Shown: piece after piece, positions 1-9,200 of the stretch | Position numbering within the stretch: the first letter of the stretch is position 1 | Layout of the letters: each line of letters begins with the position of its first letter | Source: Boseongicola sp. SB0662_bin_57 | GTDB taxonomy: Bacteria > Pseudomonadota > Alphaproteobacteria > Rhodobacterales > Rhodobacteraceae | Direction of reading: 5' to 3' | Length of the DNA stretch: 14,157 nt | Assembly (NCBI GenBank): GCA_009839535.1 | Contig: VXPN01000061.1 | Location: 1 to 14,157 of the forward strand | The notes under the pieces: generated by a model | The model's input: only the letters and a program-made list of their open reading frames with translations | What the model was told of the DNA's origin: nothing | The model's database searches: none | Made by a program: the position numbers and the translations under genes

Positions 1-1
1 C

Positions 2-1669
2 GCGCAGGACGTGGCGCGCGAGGACACGGTGATTTTCGACCTTGATCGCACGATCAAGGATCCGGGCAACTTCAACTGGTTCACGCCTGGGACCAAGCGG
101 ATGCATGGGGCCCACCAGGCCATGTGGGAGCCGCTCTTCATCCTGAACTACGGGACGGGCGATCTCGATCCGTGGCTGGCGACGGGCTACTCGCAGAATG
201 ACGACTCGACCGAGTTCACGATAAACCTGAGGGATGGCGTTGCCTGGTCGGACGGCGAGGCGTTCAATGCGGACGACGTGGCCTTCACGGTGAACATGGT
301 TCTGAACAACGAGGAGATCTCGAGCCGCGAGGCCGCCACGGTCCGCGCCCAGGTGGCGAGCGTAGAGGCGATCGACGACCTGACGGTCAGGTTCAGGCTC
401 AAGGCGTCGAATCCGCGCTTCATCGTCGAGAACTTCGGCGTGCGCATCTTCGGTTCGTTCCTGATCATGCCGGAACACATCTGGAGTGGCGTGGACGCGG
501 CGACATTCGCCAATTCCGAGCCGATCGGCACCGGGCCGTACACCTTCACCTCCGCCGCCACGAACCGTGCGGTGTGGGACCGGGACGACGACTGGTGGGG
601 CGCCAAGACCGGCTTCATGGACCTGCCGGCGCCGAAGAGGCTGATCTGGCTGGAGTCGGGCGGAGAGGAAAGCCGTGCCCAGCTCATGGCCACGAACCAG
701 CTCGATGCCGCGCAGAACGTTTCGGTGGGCACCTTCGAGGCGATCAAGGCGCAGAATCCTGCCGTGATTTCATGGCATGACGGCTATCCCTATGCGGCGG
801 CAGATCCCTGCGCACGCCAGCTTGAGATCAACACGACGATCGCGCCGTGGGATGATCCCGACATGCGCCGCGCGGTGAACCATATCATCGACCGGACGCA
901 GATCGTGAACGTGGCGGTGGAGGGTGCCACGGTGCCTTCACGTACCATGTTCGTGCAGTACGGCTCAATGGCGCCCTTCATCGATGCGGCGGTCGCGGCG
1001 GGTTACGAACTCTCGCCAACGGCGGACGTGGCTGCAGGCCAGGCATTGATCGAGGCGGAAGGCTACACCATGGGTTCGGACGGAATCTATGAGAAGGACG
1101 GCAACGATCTCGAGGTCAAGATCCACGTGAACTCGGCTTCGACCGAGTACACGCGGACCATTGACGTCATCGTCGAACAGCTGAACCGTGCCGGCATCAA
1201 GGCGTCGTCGGTTCCCGTTGAGAACGGCGTGTTCTGGGGCGAGGTTCTTCCGTTCGGCACCTACGAGATGTCCTACAGCTGGCTGTCCTGCGGGTCGGTG
1301 AACGAACCTTGGGCATCGATGGGCCGCTACACCGTGAAGGACGTGGTTCCGGTGGGCGAACGCTCGCCGAGCTTCAACAACACGGCTCGGTGGGACTCCG
1401 AGGCGGCTCACAAGTACTCGGCGATTGTCGACGAGATGGCCTCGCGGCCGCTCGGGGATCCGGAAGTGCCGGGAATGGTGGCAGAGGCGTACCAGTACTT
1501 GCATGAGGAGATGCCGTTCATTCCGCTCGTGCAGTCGGCGAAACTGCTTCCGTTCAACACCACCTACTGGACGGGCTGGCCTTCGAGCGAGAACTACTAC
1601 AACCACCCGTACTTCTGGTGGAACCACACCCACCAGATCATCCACAACCTGGAGAAGGCGGGAGGCTGA
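2..1669 (+). CDS. ABC transporter family-5 solute-binding protein (5'-truncated)
   Basis: Periplasmic receptor that should capture an oligosaccharide or peptide-like ligand and deliver it to the permeases encoded downstream. The frame is open to the left edge and begins Ala-Gln-Asp, which looks like the mature N-terminus just after a signal-peptidase site, so the start codon and signal peptide lie outside; the GTG at 11 is probably internal. The SBP_bac_5 hallmark runs through roughly residues 39-98: WEPLF, then LRDGVAWSDGEAFNADDV and FTVNMVL. The GTGPY segment near residue 175 and the long two-lobe body of about 550 residues also fit the family. The C-terminus is rich in aromatic residues (YYNHPYFWWNH). 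Genetic linkage to a GH38 mannosidase suggests a mannoside ligand rather than a peptide; this is inference, since family-5 receptors are known to bind both. The family call is secure, the ligand is not. Confidence 0.93.
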   Translation, partial: AQDVAREDTVIFDLDRTIKDPGNFNWFTPGTKRMHGAHQAMWEPLFILNYGTGDLDPWLATGYSQNDDSTEFTINLRDGVAWSDGEAFNADDVAFTVNMVLNNEEISSREAATVRAQVASVEAIDDLTVRFRLKASNPRFIVENFGVRIFGSFLIMPEHIWSGVDAATFANSEPIGTGPYTFTSAATNRAVWDRDDDWWGAKTGFMDLPAPKRLIWLESGGEESRAQLMATNQLDAAQNVSVGTFEAIKAQNPAVISWHDGYPYAAADPCARQLEINTTIAPWDDPDMRRAVNHIIDRTQIVNVAVEGATVPSRTMFVQYGSMAPFIDAAVAAGYELSPTADVAAGQALIEAEGYTMGSDGIYEKDGNDLEVKIHVNSASTEYTRTIDVIVEQLNRAGIKASSVPVENGVFWGEVLPFGTYEMSYSWLSCGSVNEPWASMGRYTVKDVVPVGERSPSFNNTARWDSEAAHKYSAIVDEMASRPLGDPEVPGMVAEAYQYLHEEMPFIPLVQSAKLLPFNTTYWTGWPSSENYYNHPYFWWNHTHQIIHNLEKAGG

Positions 1670-1691
1670 ACGCATCGATCAGCCACTTGGC

Positions 1692-1714
1692 GGGGGCGCG
1701 CGAGCCGCGCCCCC
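1692..1714 (+). terminator. GC-rich stem-loop after the solute-binding protein gene
   Basis: A perfect 9-bp stem, GGGGGCGCG (1692-1700) with CGCGCCCCC (1706-1714), closes a 5-nt loop CGAGC. It starts 22 nt after the receptor stop codon. No T-run follows, so it is a poor intrinsic terminator. Hairpins between the binding-protein and permease genes of ABC importers commonly protect the upstream mRNA or attenuate read-through, giving more receptor than permease; that role is inferred here. Confidence 0.6.
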
Positions 1715-1738
1715 CCGTGCGACCGGAACAGGGCGCTG

Positions 1739-2183
1739 AGCAATGCCGAAGTCCCGCGCTCGTTCGAGGCGGACGGCGACTGTCACGCAACGCGGGTCTT
1801 CCGCCCGGACGAGGTTGCCGCTCTTGAGCGCGACTTCGGCCGAATCGTGGCGCAGCTTGCGGCCAGCTGCCACGGCGTCGGCGCGACATGGGAAGGCCCG
1901 GAAGTCCGGAAGATCTCCCGTGTCTCGGCGGGACGAGGGCGCAGACGGGCGGCAGAAGGCCGGCATGCTCGACCGCTTCCCGATTGCGGAGCCTGCCGTG
2001 ATTGAGGCTGAGCCGGGTGACGCCGTGTTCTTTCACCGCCTTGCGTTGCGCGGTTCGATGCCGAGACGATCCAGGCAGGTGTGCAAGACCGTGCCTTGCC
2101 AGATGCATGCCGGATCCGACCGGGTCGCGGATGGAAGCCGACATCCCGACGCACGCGTGGTTCTGCGAGGTTGGAGCCGCTGA
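1739..2183 (+). pseudogene. Phytanoyl-CoA dioxygenase (PhyH) family remnant
   Basis: Broken remains of a 2-oxoglutarate/Fe(II) dioxygenase-like gene. The N-terminal part reads in the frame of 1739: FEADGDCHATRVF then RPDEVAALERDFGRIVAQL, ending near TWEGPEVRKISR (about 1925). This matches the usual PhyH opening (a DG.....VF.pdEvaaL pattern). The C-terminal part reads in another frame, about 1962-2183: EAEPGDAVFFHRLALRGSMP, then QMHAGSDRVADGSRHPDARV and a final LRGW before a TGA. The middle, which should carry the HxD iron ligands and most of the double-stranded beta helix, is missing, consistent with an out-of-frame internal deletion. The normally conserved His of the LHGS motif reads Arg (LALRGS). 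No ATG opens the N-terminal piece. It sits between the receptor and permease genes, so it was probably once part of the operon. The family call comes from remembered motif patterns, not from an alignment. Confidence 0.72.
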
Positions 2184-2291
2184 ATGAGCCGCATGGCGGC
2201 ACGCTTGGCGTCATGAATGCGGGTTGATCCCGTCCACGAATGACGCAACGGTGACGACTGCAAGGCCGGGGCTCGGCCCAGGGAGACAGGC

Positions 2292-3308
2292 ATGGGACGC
2301 ATCCCGCGCTCATATCTCTTGAATCGCGTCGTGACGCTGCTGCTCACGGTATGGATCGCCGCGACGCTCATCTGGATCATTCCCAGGCTTTCGCCGGTCG
2401 ATCCCGCCGACATCATGCTCGGCCGCATGGCGGCGGGAGCAGGCGCTGTCGAGAATGCCGACCAGATACTTGAACGGCTGAAGGAGAACTTCGGGCTCAA
2501 CGACCCGCTGGTCATCCAGTACGTCAAGTACATCGGGAACGTGGTGACATTCGATTTCGGCCTCTCGACGGCGACGTTCCCGACGCAGGTGTCGACGCTC
2601 ATCGCGCGCGCCTTGCCGTGGACCGTCGGGCTCATGCTTCTCTCGGTTGTCATCACCTTTTTCATCGGCAACGCGCTTGGTGCGCTGATGGCCTGGGACA
2701 GGTCGCCGAAGCTGGTTCGCGTCGCGATTCCTGCGGCCATGGTCTTCACGTCAATTCCGCCAATTCTCTCGGGCCTGCTGCTGATGTGGATACTTGCGGC
2801 GAAGCTTCGATGGTTCCCGCTGACAGGAGCTTACGGGTTGACAGTCGAGCCCGGATGGACGTGGGGGTTCGTCCAGTCGGTGATCCATCACGGCTTTCTT
2901 CCGGCGCTTTCCATCGTGATCGTCACTTTCGGATTCTGGGCGCTCGGCATGCGCGGCCTCATGATCACCGTGCAGGGGGAGGACTACGTGACGCTGGCGA
3001 AGGCCAAGGGCCTGCGACCACGTTACATTCTGTATCGATACATGATCCGGAACGCCATTCTGCCCCAGATCACGGCGTTTGCGCTCAAGATCGGGCTCCT
3101 GGTCGCGGGGCAGGTGCTGGTCGAGCGCATCTTTGCCTACAACGGCATGGGAAAGCTCCTCTACGACGCGATCCTCGACCAGGACTTCCCGGTCATCCAG
3201 GGCGTGAGTTTCGTCATCATCCTGATGACGGCGGTAAGCGTGTTTCTCGTTGACCTTGTCTATCCGTTCGTGGACCCGCGCATCAGGCATGACGGGGGCG
3301 ACGCATGA
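2292..3308 (+). CDS. ABC transporter permease, DppB/OppB type
   Basis: Inner-membrane permease subunit of the peptide/oligosaccharide-type importer. It begins MGRIPRSYLLNRVVTLLLTV, with the first membrane helix in about residues 10-30, a periplasmic region with the family-typical FGLNDPL...YVKY stretch (67-80), and further helices around 108-135, 147-171, 199-222 and after 258. The coupling (EAA-type) loop is at about 229-258: GEDYVTLAKAKGLRPRYILY followed by RNAILP, the segment that docks on the ATPase. The start is supported by a GGGAGA Shine-Dalgarno at 2281-2286, five bases upstream. The 338-residue length is normal. The stop overlaps the next start in an ATGA, implying translational coupling. 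It lies about 620 bp after the receptor gene, the gap being filled by a hairpin and a dioxygenase remnant. Confidence 0.95.
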   Translation: MGRIPRSYLLNRVVTLLLTVWIAATLIWIIPRLSPVDPADIMLGRMAAGAGAVENADQILERLKENFGLNDPLVIQYVKYIGNVVTFDFGLSTATFPTQVSTLIARALPWTVGLMLLSVVITFFIGNALGALMAWDRSPKLVRVAIPAAMVFTSIPPILSGLLLMWILAAKLRWFPLTGAYGLTVEPGWTWGFVQSVIHHGFLPALSIVIVTFGFWALGMRGLMITVQGEDYVTLAKAKGLRPRYILYRYMIRNAILPQITAFALKIGLLVAGQVLVERIFAYNGMGKLLYDAILDQDFPVIQGVSFVIILMTAVSVFLVDLVYPFVDPRIRHDGGDA

Positions 3309-4225
3309 CCGGCATGACTGGAAATCGTGCCGGAGAGATCAAGGGATGGCGCATGCGCCGCTTCGAATCTCCATGGATCAACCCGAAGCTCTTCTGGGGC
3401 GCGGGGCTTCTGCTTGCCGTCGTGGCGCTCGGGATCATCGGAAGGGTGTTCTGGAACCTTGATCTCGCGTTCACAGGCGCGGCGCCTCTGAAGCTGCCGC
3501 CGGTCGGCTTTGAAAACCTGCGAGGACAGGAAGGTGCATGGCATCATCCGATCGGCACGGACGGTTCCGGACGCGACATGCTGGCCCTGATCGTGATCGG
3601 GGCGCCGAATTCGCTTTTCGTCGGATTGCTGGCGTCGCTCATTGGCATGTCGCTCGGCATTTTCCTGGGATTCTCCGCCGGATTCATCGGCGGTCGGACC
3701 GACGACATCATTCGGGTGCTTTCCGACGTGATGATCACCATTCCGCCCCTTCTCATTCTGGTCGTGGTGCAATCCGCCTGGGGCGACGTGTCGTTGACGA
3801 TGATGGCCTTGCTGATTGCAGGGTTTGTCTGGCAGTCGCCGACGCGGTTGATCCGGGCGCAGGTGCTTTCGATGAAGCAGTCCGGCTACGTGCAGATGGC
3901 GCGTCTTTCAGGAGCCTCGACGATGCATATCATGTTCCGGGAAATGCTGCCGAACCTGGTGCCGTATCTCTTCGGTTCGTTCATCGCCAATGTCACGACC
4001 TCCATCGTGACCGCCGTGGGACTTGAAGTTCTCGGTCTTGGCCCGCAACGGATTCCCACGCTTGGCCGAACGATCTACGAGGCGATCAATGCCGGCGCGC
4101 TGATTCAGAACCTTTGGTGGTGGTGGGGCATTCCGACGCTGCTTCTCGGTCTCATGTTCATCGGCCTCCTGCTCGTCAATCTCGGACTCGACGAGGTGTC
4201 CAACCCGCGGCTGAGGAAGCTGTAG
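3305..4225 (+). CDS. ABC transporter permease, DppC/OppC type
   Basis: Second membrane subunit, pairing with the upstream DppB-type protein. A cytoplasmic N-terminus of about 30 residues precedes the first helix (about 30-48). The family signature HPIGTDGSGRDMLALIVIGA lies at about 81-100, followed by the NSLFVGL helix. The coupling loop is at about 185-219 (SGYVQMARLSGAS, then MLPNLVP). The gene starts inside the previous one through the ATGA overlap at 3305-3308, with a G-rich Shine-Dalgarno (GGGGGCG, 3294-3300) inside the upstream reading frame. Alternative ATGs at 3314 and 3353 exist, but the first is preferred because of the overlap. Length is 306 residues, normal for the family. The C-terminus (LGLDEVSNPRLRKL) matches the usual ending of this class. 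A 142-bp gap separates it from the ATPase gene. Confidence 0.95.
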   Translation: MTGMTGNRAGEIKGWRMRRFESPWINPKLFWGAGLLLAVVALGIIGRVFWNLDLAFTGAAPLKLPPVGFENLRGQEGAWHHPIGTDGSGRDMLALIVIGAPNSLFVGLLASLIGMSLGIFLGFSAGFIGGRTDDIIRVLSDVMITIPPLLILVVVQSAWGDVSLTMMALLIAGFVWQSPTRLIRAQVLSMKQSGYVQMARLSGASTMHIMFREMLPNLVPYLFGSFIANVTTSIVTAVGLEVLGLGPQRIPTLGRTIYEAINAGALIQNLWWWWGIPTLLLGLMFIGLLLVNLGLDEVSNPRLRKL

Positions 4226-4367
4226 TGGCCGTGGCCTGTCATGCCCTGCGGAATTGCGGCGGTTTGCGCCGGATCAAGAACGCCGCCAGACGGGTCTTCT
4301 TGCAAGGGGCTCGCATGGACCTGGCGCCTTGGCGCATCGCCGGATCATTCAAGGGCGGAGTCGCTCG

Positions 4368-6098
4368 ATGAACGCCCTGAACGTGACCGACCTCTCCATA
4401 GACTTCCCTACCGCTCGTGGCGTGGTTCATGCGCTGGCCGACCTTTCGTTCTCCGTGGCACGAGGCCGCCGACTGGGGATCATTGGCGAGTCCGGGTCTG
4501 GCAAGACCACGACGGCGCTCGCGGTCATGCGGATGCTGGCAAGTCCGGGATTCGTGAGCGGTGGCTCGATTCGCCTCGCGGACCTGGACGTGCTGGCGCT
4601 CTCGGAAGAGGAAATGCGCAGGGCCCGGCTTCGTCGTGTCAGCTACATACCACAGGGCGCGATGAATTCCCTGAATCCGGTCATGCGCGTCACGGACCAG
4701 CTCAAGGACGCGATCGTCGCGCACGAGGGCCGGACGGAACGGGAGGTCCTGCGGACGCGGATCGAGGACGCGTTCGCAGGCGTTGGACTGCCGGGGCATG
4801 TCGGGTCGCTGTATCCGCATGAGCTTTCCGGCGGGATGAAGCAACGGGTCTGCATCGCGCTCGGCGTGATCCTCAACCCGGAGCTGATAATTGCAGACGA
4901 ACCGACCTCCGCCCTCGACGTGGTCACGCAGCGTCAGGTCATGCAGACCTTGAAGGACGTTCAGCAAAGAATCGGCGCCGCATTGATCCTGATTGGCCAC
5001 GACATGGGGCTCATGGCACAGTCCGTGGACGAGCTGGTGGTGCTGAAGGACGGCATTCTTGTCGAGCACGGCGACATGCGCCGGGTCATCGAGAATCCCC
5101 GCCACCCCTATACTCGCGAACTCGTGGCATCCGTCCCGCTTGTCGGCGGAGAGAGCTTTCTCGGGAGCGCCTCCGTTGCGCCGGATTTCGCGCCGGGCCG
5201 CCAGGGTCTCCCGCTTCTCGAATTCGAGAGCGTGCACAAGGACTATGGCGAGATCACCGCCCTGCATCCCATGAGCTTCAGCCTCCACGGCGACGCGCCC
5301 AAGATCATCTCGATCGTCGGCCAGTCCGGGAGCGGAAAGTCGACGATGGCGTCGATCATGCTCGGCTTCAATCCGCCGACGACAGGGCGGGTGCTGTTCG
5401 AAGGCCAGGACATCGCCCGCATGTCACCGCAGCAGTCGCGCGAGTTCCGCAAGAACGTGCAGGCGGTCTTCCAGGATCCCTATGCCTGCTTCAATCCGTT
5501 CTACCGGGTGGACCATGCCTTGAGCTTTCCGTTCCGGAGATTCGGTTACGCCACTTCGGACGCGCAGGTTCAGGAGAGCATGCACCAGGCTTGCCAAGCC
5601 GTGGGTCTCGATCCCGCTCTCATTCTTCGCCGCTATCCACATGAACTTTCCGGCGGGCAGCGCCAGCGGCTGATCGTGGCGCGCGCGCTCATGCTGAACC
5701 CGAAGCTTCTCGTTGCCGACGAACCCGTCTCGATGGTTGACGCCAGCCTTCGCGCCACGATCCTGAAGAACATCTATGACCTGAAGGACAGTCACGGAAT
5801 CTCTATCTTCTACATCACGCATGACCTGGCCACGGCCTATCATGTCTCGGACTACGTCATGGTTCTCTACAAGGGACAGGTCGTGGAGGCCGGACCGCCG
5901 AGGGAGGTGATCGGAGATCCGCAGCACCCGTACACGCAGCTGCTGATCGCCTCGATTCCTTGGCCGGACCCCGACCGTGAATGGGGTGGAACGACAACGG
6001 CAGCCGAAGACATCGCGGCACTCGATGCAATGGACCGCGACGTCCCGACAGTCTTCAGGGGTGACGTTTCGGGTTTCAGGCTTGATGTTGGAGAATAG
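4368..6098 (+). CDS. Fused double ATP-binding subunit of the ABC importer (DppD-DppF type)
   Basis: Single polypeptide of 576 residues carrying both nucleotide-binding domains that dipeptide-type systems usually split between two proteins. Domain 1: Walker A GESGSGKTT (40-48), signature LSGGMKQR (153-160), Walker B LIIADEPTSALD (173-184), switch His211, and the HPYT motif of the oligopeptide-type C-terminal extension (246-249). Domain 2: Walker A GQSGSGKST (318-326), Q-loop FQDP (368-371), signature LSGGQRQR (427-434), Walker B LLVADEP (447-453), switch His in ITHD (483-486), HPYT (520-523). In domain 2 the D-loop after Walker B reads VSMVDAS, the first position being Val where Thr is usual, as seen in DppF/OppF relatives. 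The open frame extends back to 4254, but ATG 4368 is chosen because MNALNVTDLS is the normal N-terminus and a GGGCGGAG Shine-Dalgarno sits at 4353-4360. All catalytic motifs are intact in both halves. Confidence 0.95.
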   Translation: MNALNVTDLSIDFPTARGVVHALADLSFSVARGRRLGIIGESGSGKTTTALAVMRMLASPGFVSGGSIRLADLDVLALSEEEMRRARLRRVSYIPQGAMNSLNPVMRVTDQLKDAIVAHEGRTEREVLRTRIEDAFAGVGLPGHVGSLYPHELSGGMKQRVCIALGVILNPELIIADEPTSALDVVTQRQVMQTLKDVQQRIGAALILIGHDMGLMAQSVDELVVLKDGILVEHGDMRRVIENPRHPYTRELVASVPLVGGESFLGSASVAPDFAPGRQGLPLLEFESVHKDYGEITALHPMSFSLHGDAPKIISIVGQSGSGKSTMASIMLGFNPPTTGRVLFEGQDIARMSPQQSREFRKNVQAVFQDPYACFNPFYRVDHALSFPFRRFGYATSDAQVQESMHQACQAVGLDPALILRRYPHELSGGQRQRLIVARALMLNPKLLVADEPVSMVDASLRATILKNIYDLKDSHGISIFYITHDLATAYHVSDYVMVLYKGQVVEAGPPREVIGDPQHPYTQLLIASIPWPDPDREWGGTTTAAEDIAALDAMDRDVPTVFRGDVSGFRLDVGE

Positions 6099-6212
6099 GG
6101 ACTGGGCGCGCACGAGCGCGACACGGGAACTCGACAGCGGCGGAATGCGGGCGGCAATTGATCTCGGCCGGCTTGACGGCGCAAGATTTCCGGATCGCGA
6201 AGGAGATTGCCC

Positions 6213-9200
6213 ATGAGCCATTTCCTGCGCTTCACGCCGGAGAAAATCCGGCAGCGGATCGCCTTGATTCGTCCCTTGGTCCATCGTCAGCACGCGCCGA
6301 TTCCGGACTTTCGCCTCAAGGAGCTGCCCGACGCCAGCGTTGACCCGCCGCTTGCGGCCGACACGTCAAGCTGGCCCACGGTTCCGGCCGAATCCCACTG
6401 GGGTCGCTGCGACCTGAATTTCCTGCTGAAGTCGGAGTTTCGCATCCCCAGGGACTGGGCGCCGGGCAGCGCCGCGCTCTTTCTGCCGCTGGGAGAGGCG
6501 GGTGACATCTTCACCCATCCGGAGGCGCTGGTCTATGTTGACGGCAAGCCTCGCGGCTCTGCCGACCGCTACCACCACACGATACGGCTGCCTGAAGAGA
6601 TTCTTGCCGGCGAGACACACGAGCTTGCCCTTCACGGCTGGACCGGGCTTGACGACTGGCCGCCGGATCCGAATGCGCGCGACATGCTCTTCATGGGCAG
6701 ACCTTCGGTCGTCGAGGTCGATTCCGAGGTGCTCGAATTCGTGCTGCTGGCGGAGACCGCGCTCGATACGGCGGAACAGCTCAGCAAGGATGACGTGACA
6801 AAGCACGGCATCCTGAATGCGCTTGATGAGGCATTTCTGTCCCTCGATACGCGTGATCCGCTTGGCGCCGCTTTCTATGGTTCGGTTGCGAAGGCGCAAG
6901 AAGAGCTTTCCCGGCGACTCACGGAGGCTGGTCGGCCGATCGACGTGACGCTGCACGCTATAGGCCATGCACATATGGACATCGCCTACCTTTGGCCGAT
7001 CAGCCAGATCCGCCGCAAGAACGGGCGCACCTACTCGAACGTGCTGCGCCTGATGGAGCGCTTCCCGGACTATCGGTTCAGCCATTCCCAGCCGCAGCTC
7101 TACAAGTTTACCGAAAACGACTACCCGCAGGTGTTCGAGGAGATCCGGGAGCGCGTTGCCGAATCCAGATGGGAGCCGATTGGCGGGATGTGGGTCGAGC
7201 CGGACACCAACATTCCGGGCCCGGAATCGCTCGTGCGCCAGATCCTGCTGGGCCGACGGTACTTTCGTGAACGCTTCGGAGACGCGGAGACACCCGTCTT
7301 GTGGCTGCCCGACACCTTCGGCTTTTCCTGGTGCCTTCCGCAGCTGATGCGCCAGTCGGGGCTGAAATGGTTCGTTACCAACAAGGTGAACTGGAACCAG
7401 TACTCGCGCATGCCGGCATCCACGACGTGGTGGCAGGGCATTGACGGCTCCCAGGTCCTTGCACACTTCCTGACGACACCGCGCGACGTGCAGCATCTGC
7501 CGTTCCCGACGAACTACAAGTCCGATCTGTCGGCTGCCGAGGTTATCGGGACCTGGACCCATTCGACGTCCAAGAGCGGCGTGACCAGCTTGCCGATTTG
7601 CTACGGCTACGGTGACGGCGGCGGTGGCCCGACCGAAGCGCTGGTGCGCAAGGCACACATCTTCGCGCAAATGCCAGGAGCACCAAGGATGCGTCTTTCG
7701 ACCGTGCGCGAGTTCTTTGAAACCATCGAGGCGCAGAGGCTGGACCTGCCTGTCTGGAATGACGAGATCTACCTTGAGGGGCATCGCGGCGTCTTCACGT
7801 CGCAGGGCTGGCTCAAGCGGGCGAACCGGAAATGCGAGAATCTCCTTGCCGAGGCCGAGGCGCTGGCAGTGCTGTCCGACTTGCAGCCTGATCTGGGCGT
7901 GGCTTGGGAACTCCTGTGCCTGCATCAGTTCCACGACACGATTGCCGGAACCGCGATCCGGGAAGTGTTCACCGACGCCGAGAAAGACTATGTGCGCATT
8001 CGGGAGATCGCCGAAGCGGCCATCGAGGAAGCCAAGGCGCCGCTTGGACCAGGGATTGCCATCAACCTGATTCCCCACCGGATGGACCGTGTCGGATTGT
8101 TGACGGGCTCCGCACCGAAAGGCGCCTTGTCGCAAGACGTCGATGGCGGTTGCCTGGTGCATGTGCCCGACTGCGCGCCGATGGCCGCAACGCCCTTGCC
8201 GACCAAGGGGGCAAGGAAGACCGGGCTAAGCGTTTGCCAGGAGACACAGAAGTTCGTCCTCGAGAACGAACTGATCCGTGCCGAGATTGACGGACAGGGG
8301 GATCTCGTTCGGGTCTATGACAAGGAAGTCGGTCGCGACGTGCTGGTCCCTGGCCGCCCAGGCAACCGGCTTCAGGCCTTCGAGGATCGCCCGATCAGCT
8401 GGGATGCCTGGGACATCGACGCGTTCTTCGAGGACCGTGGCTTTGTCATTGACGGGGCGACGGAGATTGCGATCGAGGAGAACGGCCCGATCCGGGCGAG
8501 CCTGCGCATCGAGCGCCAGTTCCAGTCCTCGACCGTTTCCCAGCGCGTCCGGCTGCATCATCACTCGAAGCGCATTGACTTCGTGACGGAGGTTGACTGG
8601 CACGAAACCCACGTCCTCCTGAAGGTGGCCTTCCCTGTGAACATACTGGCGACCATGGCCACCTACGAGATCCAGTGGGGCGCAATCATGCGGCCGACGC
8701 ATCGCAACACGCCCTGGGACTACGCAAAATTCGAGGTGCCGGCGCAGCGATGGGCGGATCTCAGCGAGGCCGATTACGGGGTCGCGCTCATCAACGACTG
8801 CAAGTACGGCTACGACATTCGCGACAATGTCATGCGGCTTTCGCTCATCAAGTCCGCGACAATGCCCGACATTGGCGCCGATCAGGGGCGTCATGTGTTC
8901 ACGTATGCGCTGTTCCCTCACCCTGGCGACTGGCGGCACGAGGTTCTGGCCCAGGCCGCCGATCTCAATCGCCCGTTGCGGCTTGTCCCTGGCAAGCCCG
9001 GACGGGAGACTTCACTCGTCGAATGCGATGCGCCCAACGTCATCATCGAGACCATCAAGCCGGCCGAAGACGGGGAGGGCTGGATTCTGCGCTTCTACGA
9101 GGCCCACCGCCGACGCGGACCGGTGACGCTGACGTTCACGCGCGACGTGACGTCGGTGCGCAGGGTCAACCTGCTCGAAGATCCGGGCGCCCCCTTGCCA

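Noticed and set aside
1783..2313. 176-codon open frame on the - strand in the receptor-permease gap
   Set aside because: The + strand carries recognisable dioxygenase motifs across the same DNA; the - strand product shows no motif.
4254..4367. N-terminal extension of the double ATPase
   Set aside because: The extra 38 residues do not look like the family, and a good ribosome site with ATG at 4368 gives the usual N-terminus.
4239..5288. 349-codon open frame on the - strand
   Set aside because: Antisense to the double ATPase gene, whose Walker and signature motifs prove the + strand frame; no domain seen in the antisense product.
6366..8162. 598-codon open frame on the - strand
   Set aside because: It lies entirely antisense to the GH38 gene, has no recognisable motif, and is explained by high GC in the real coding strand.
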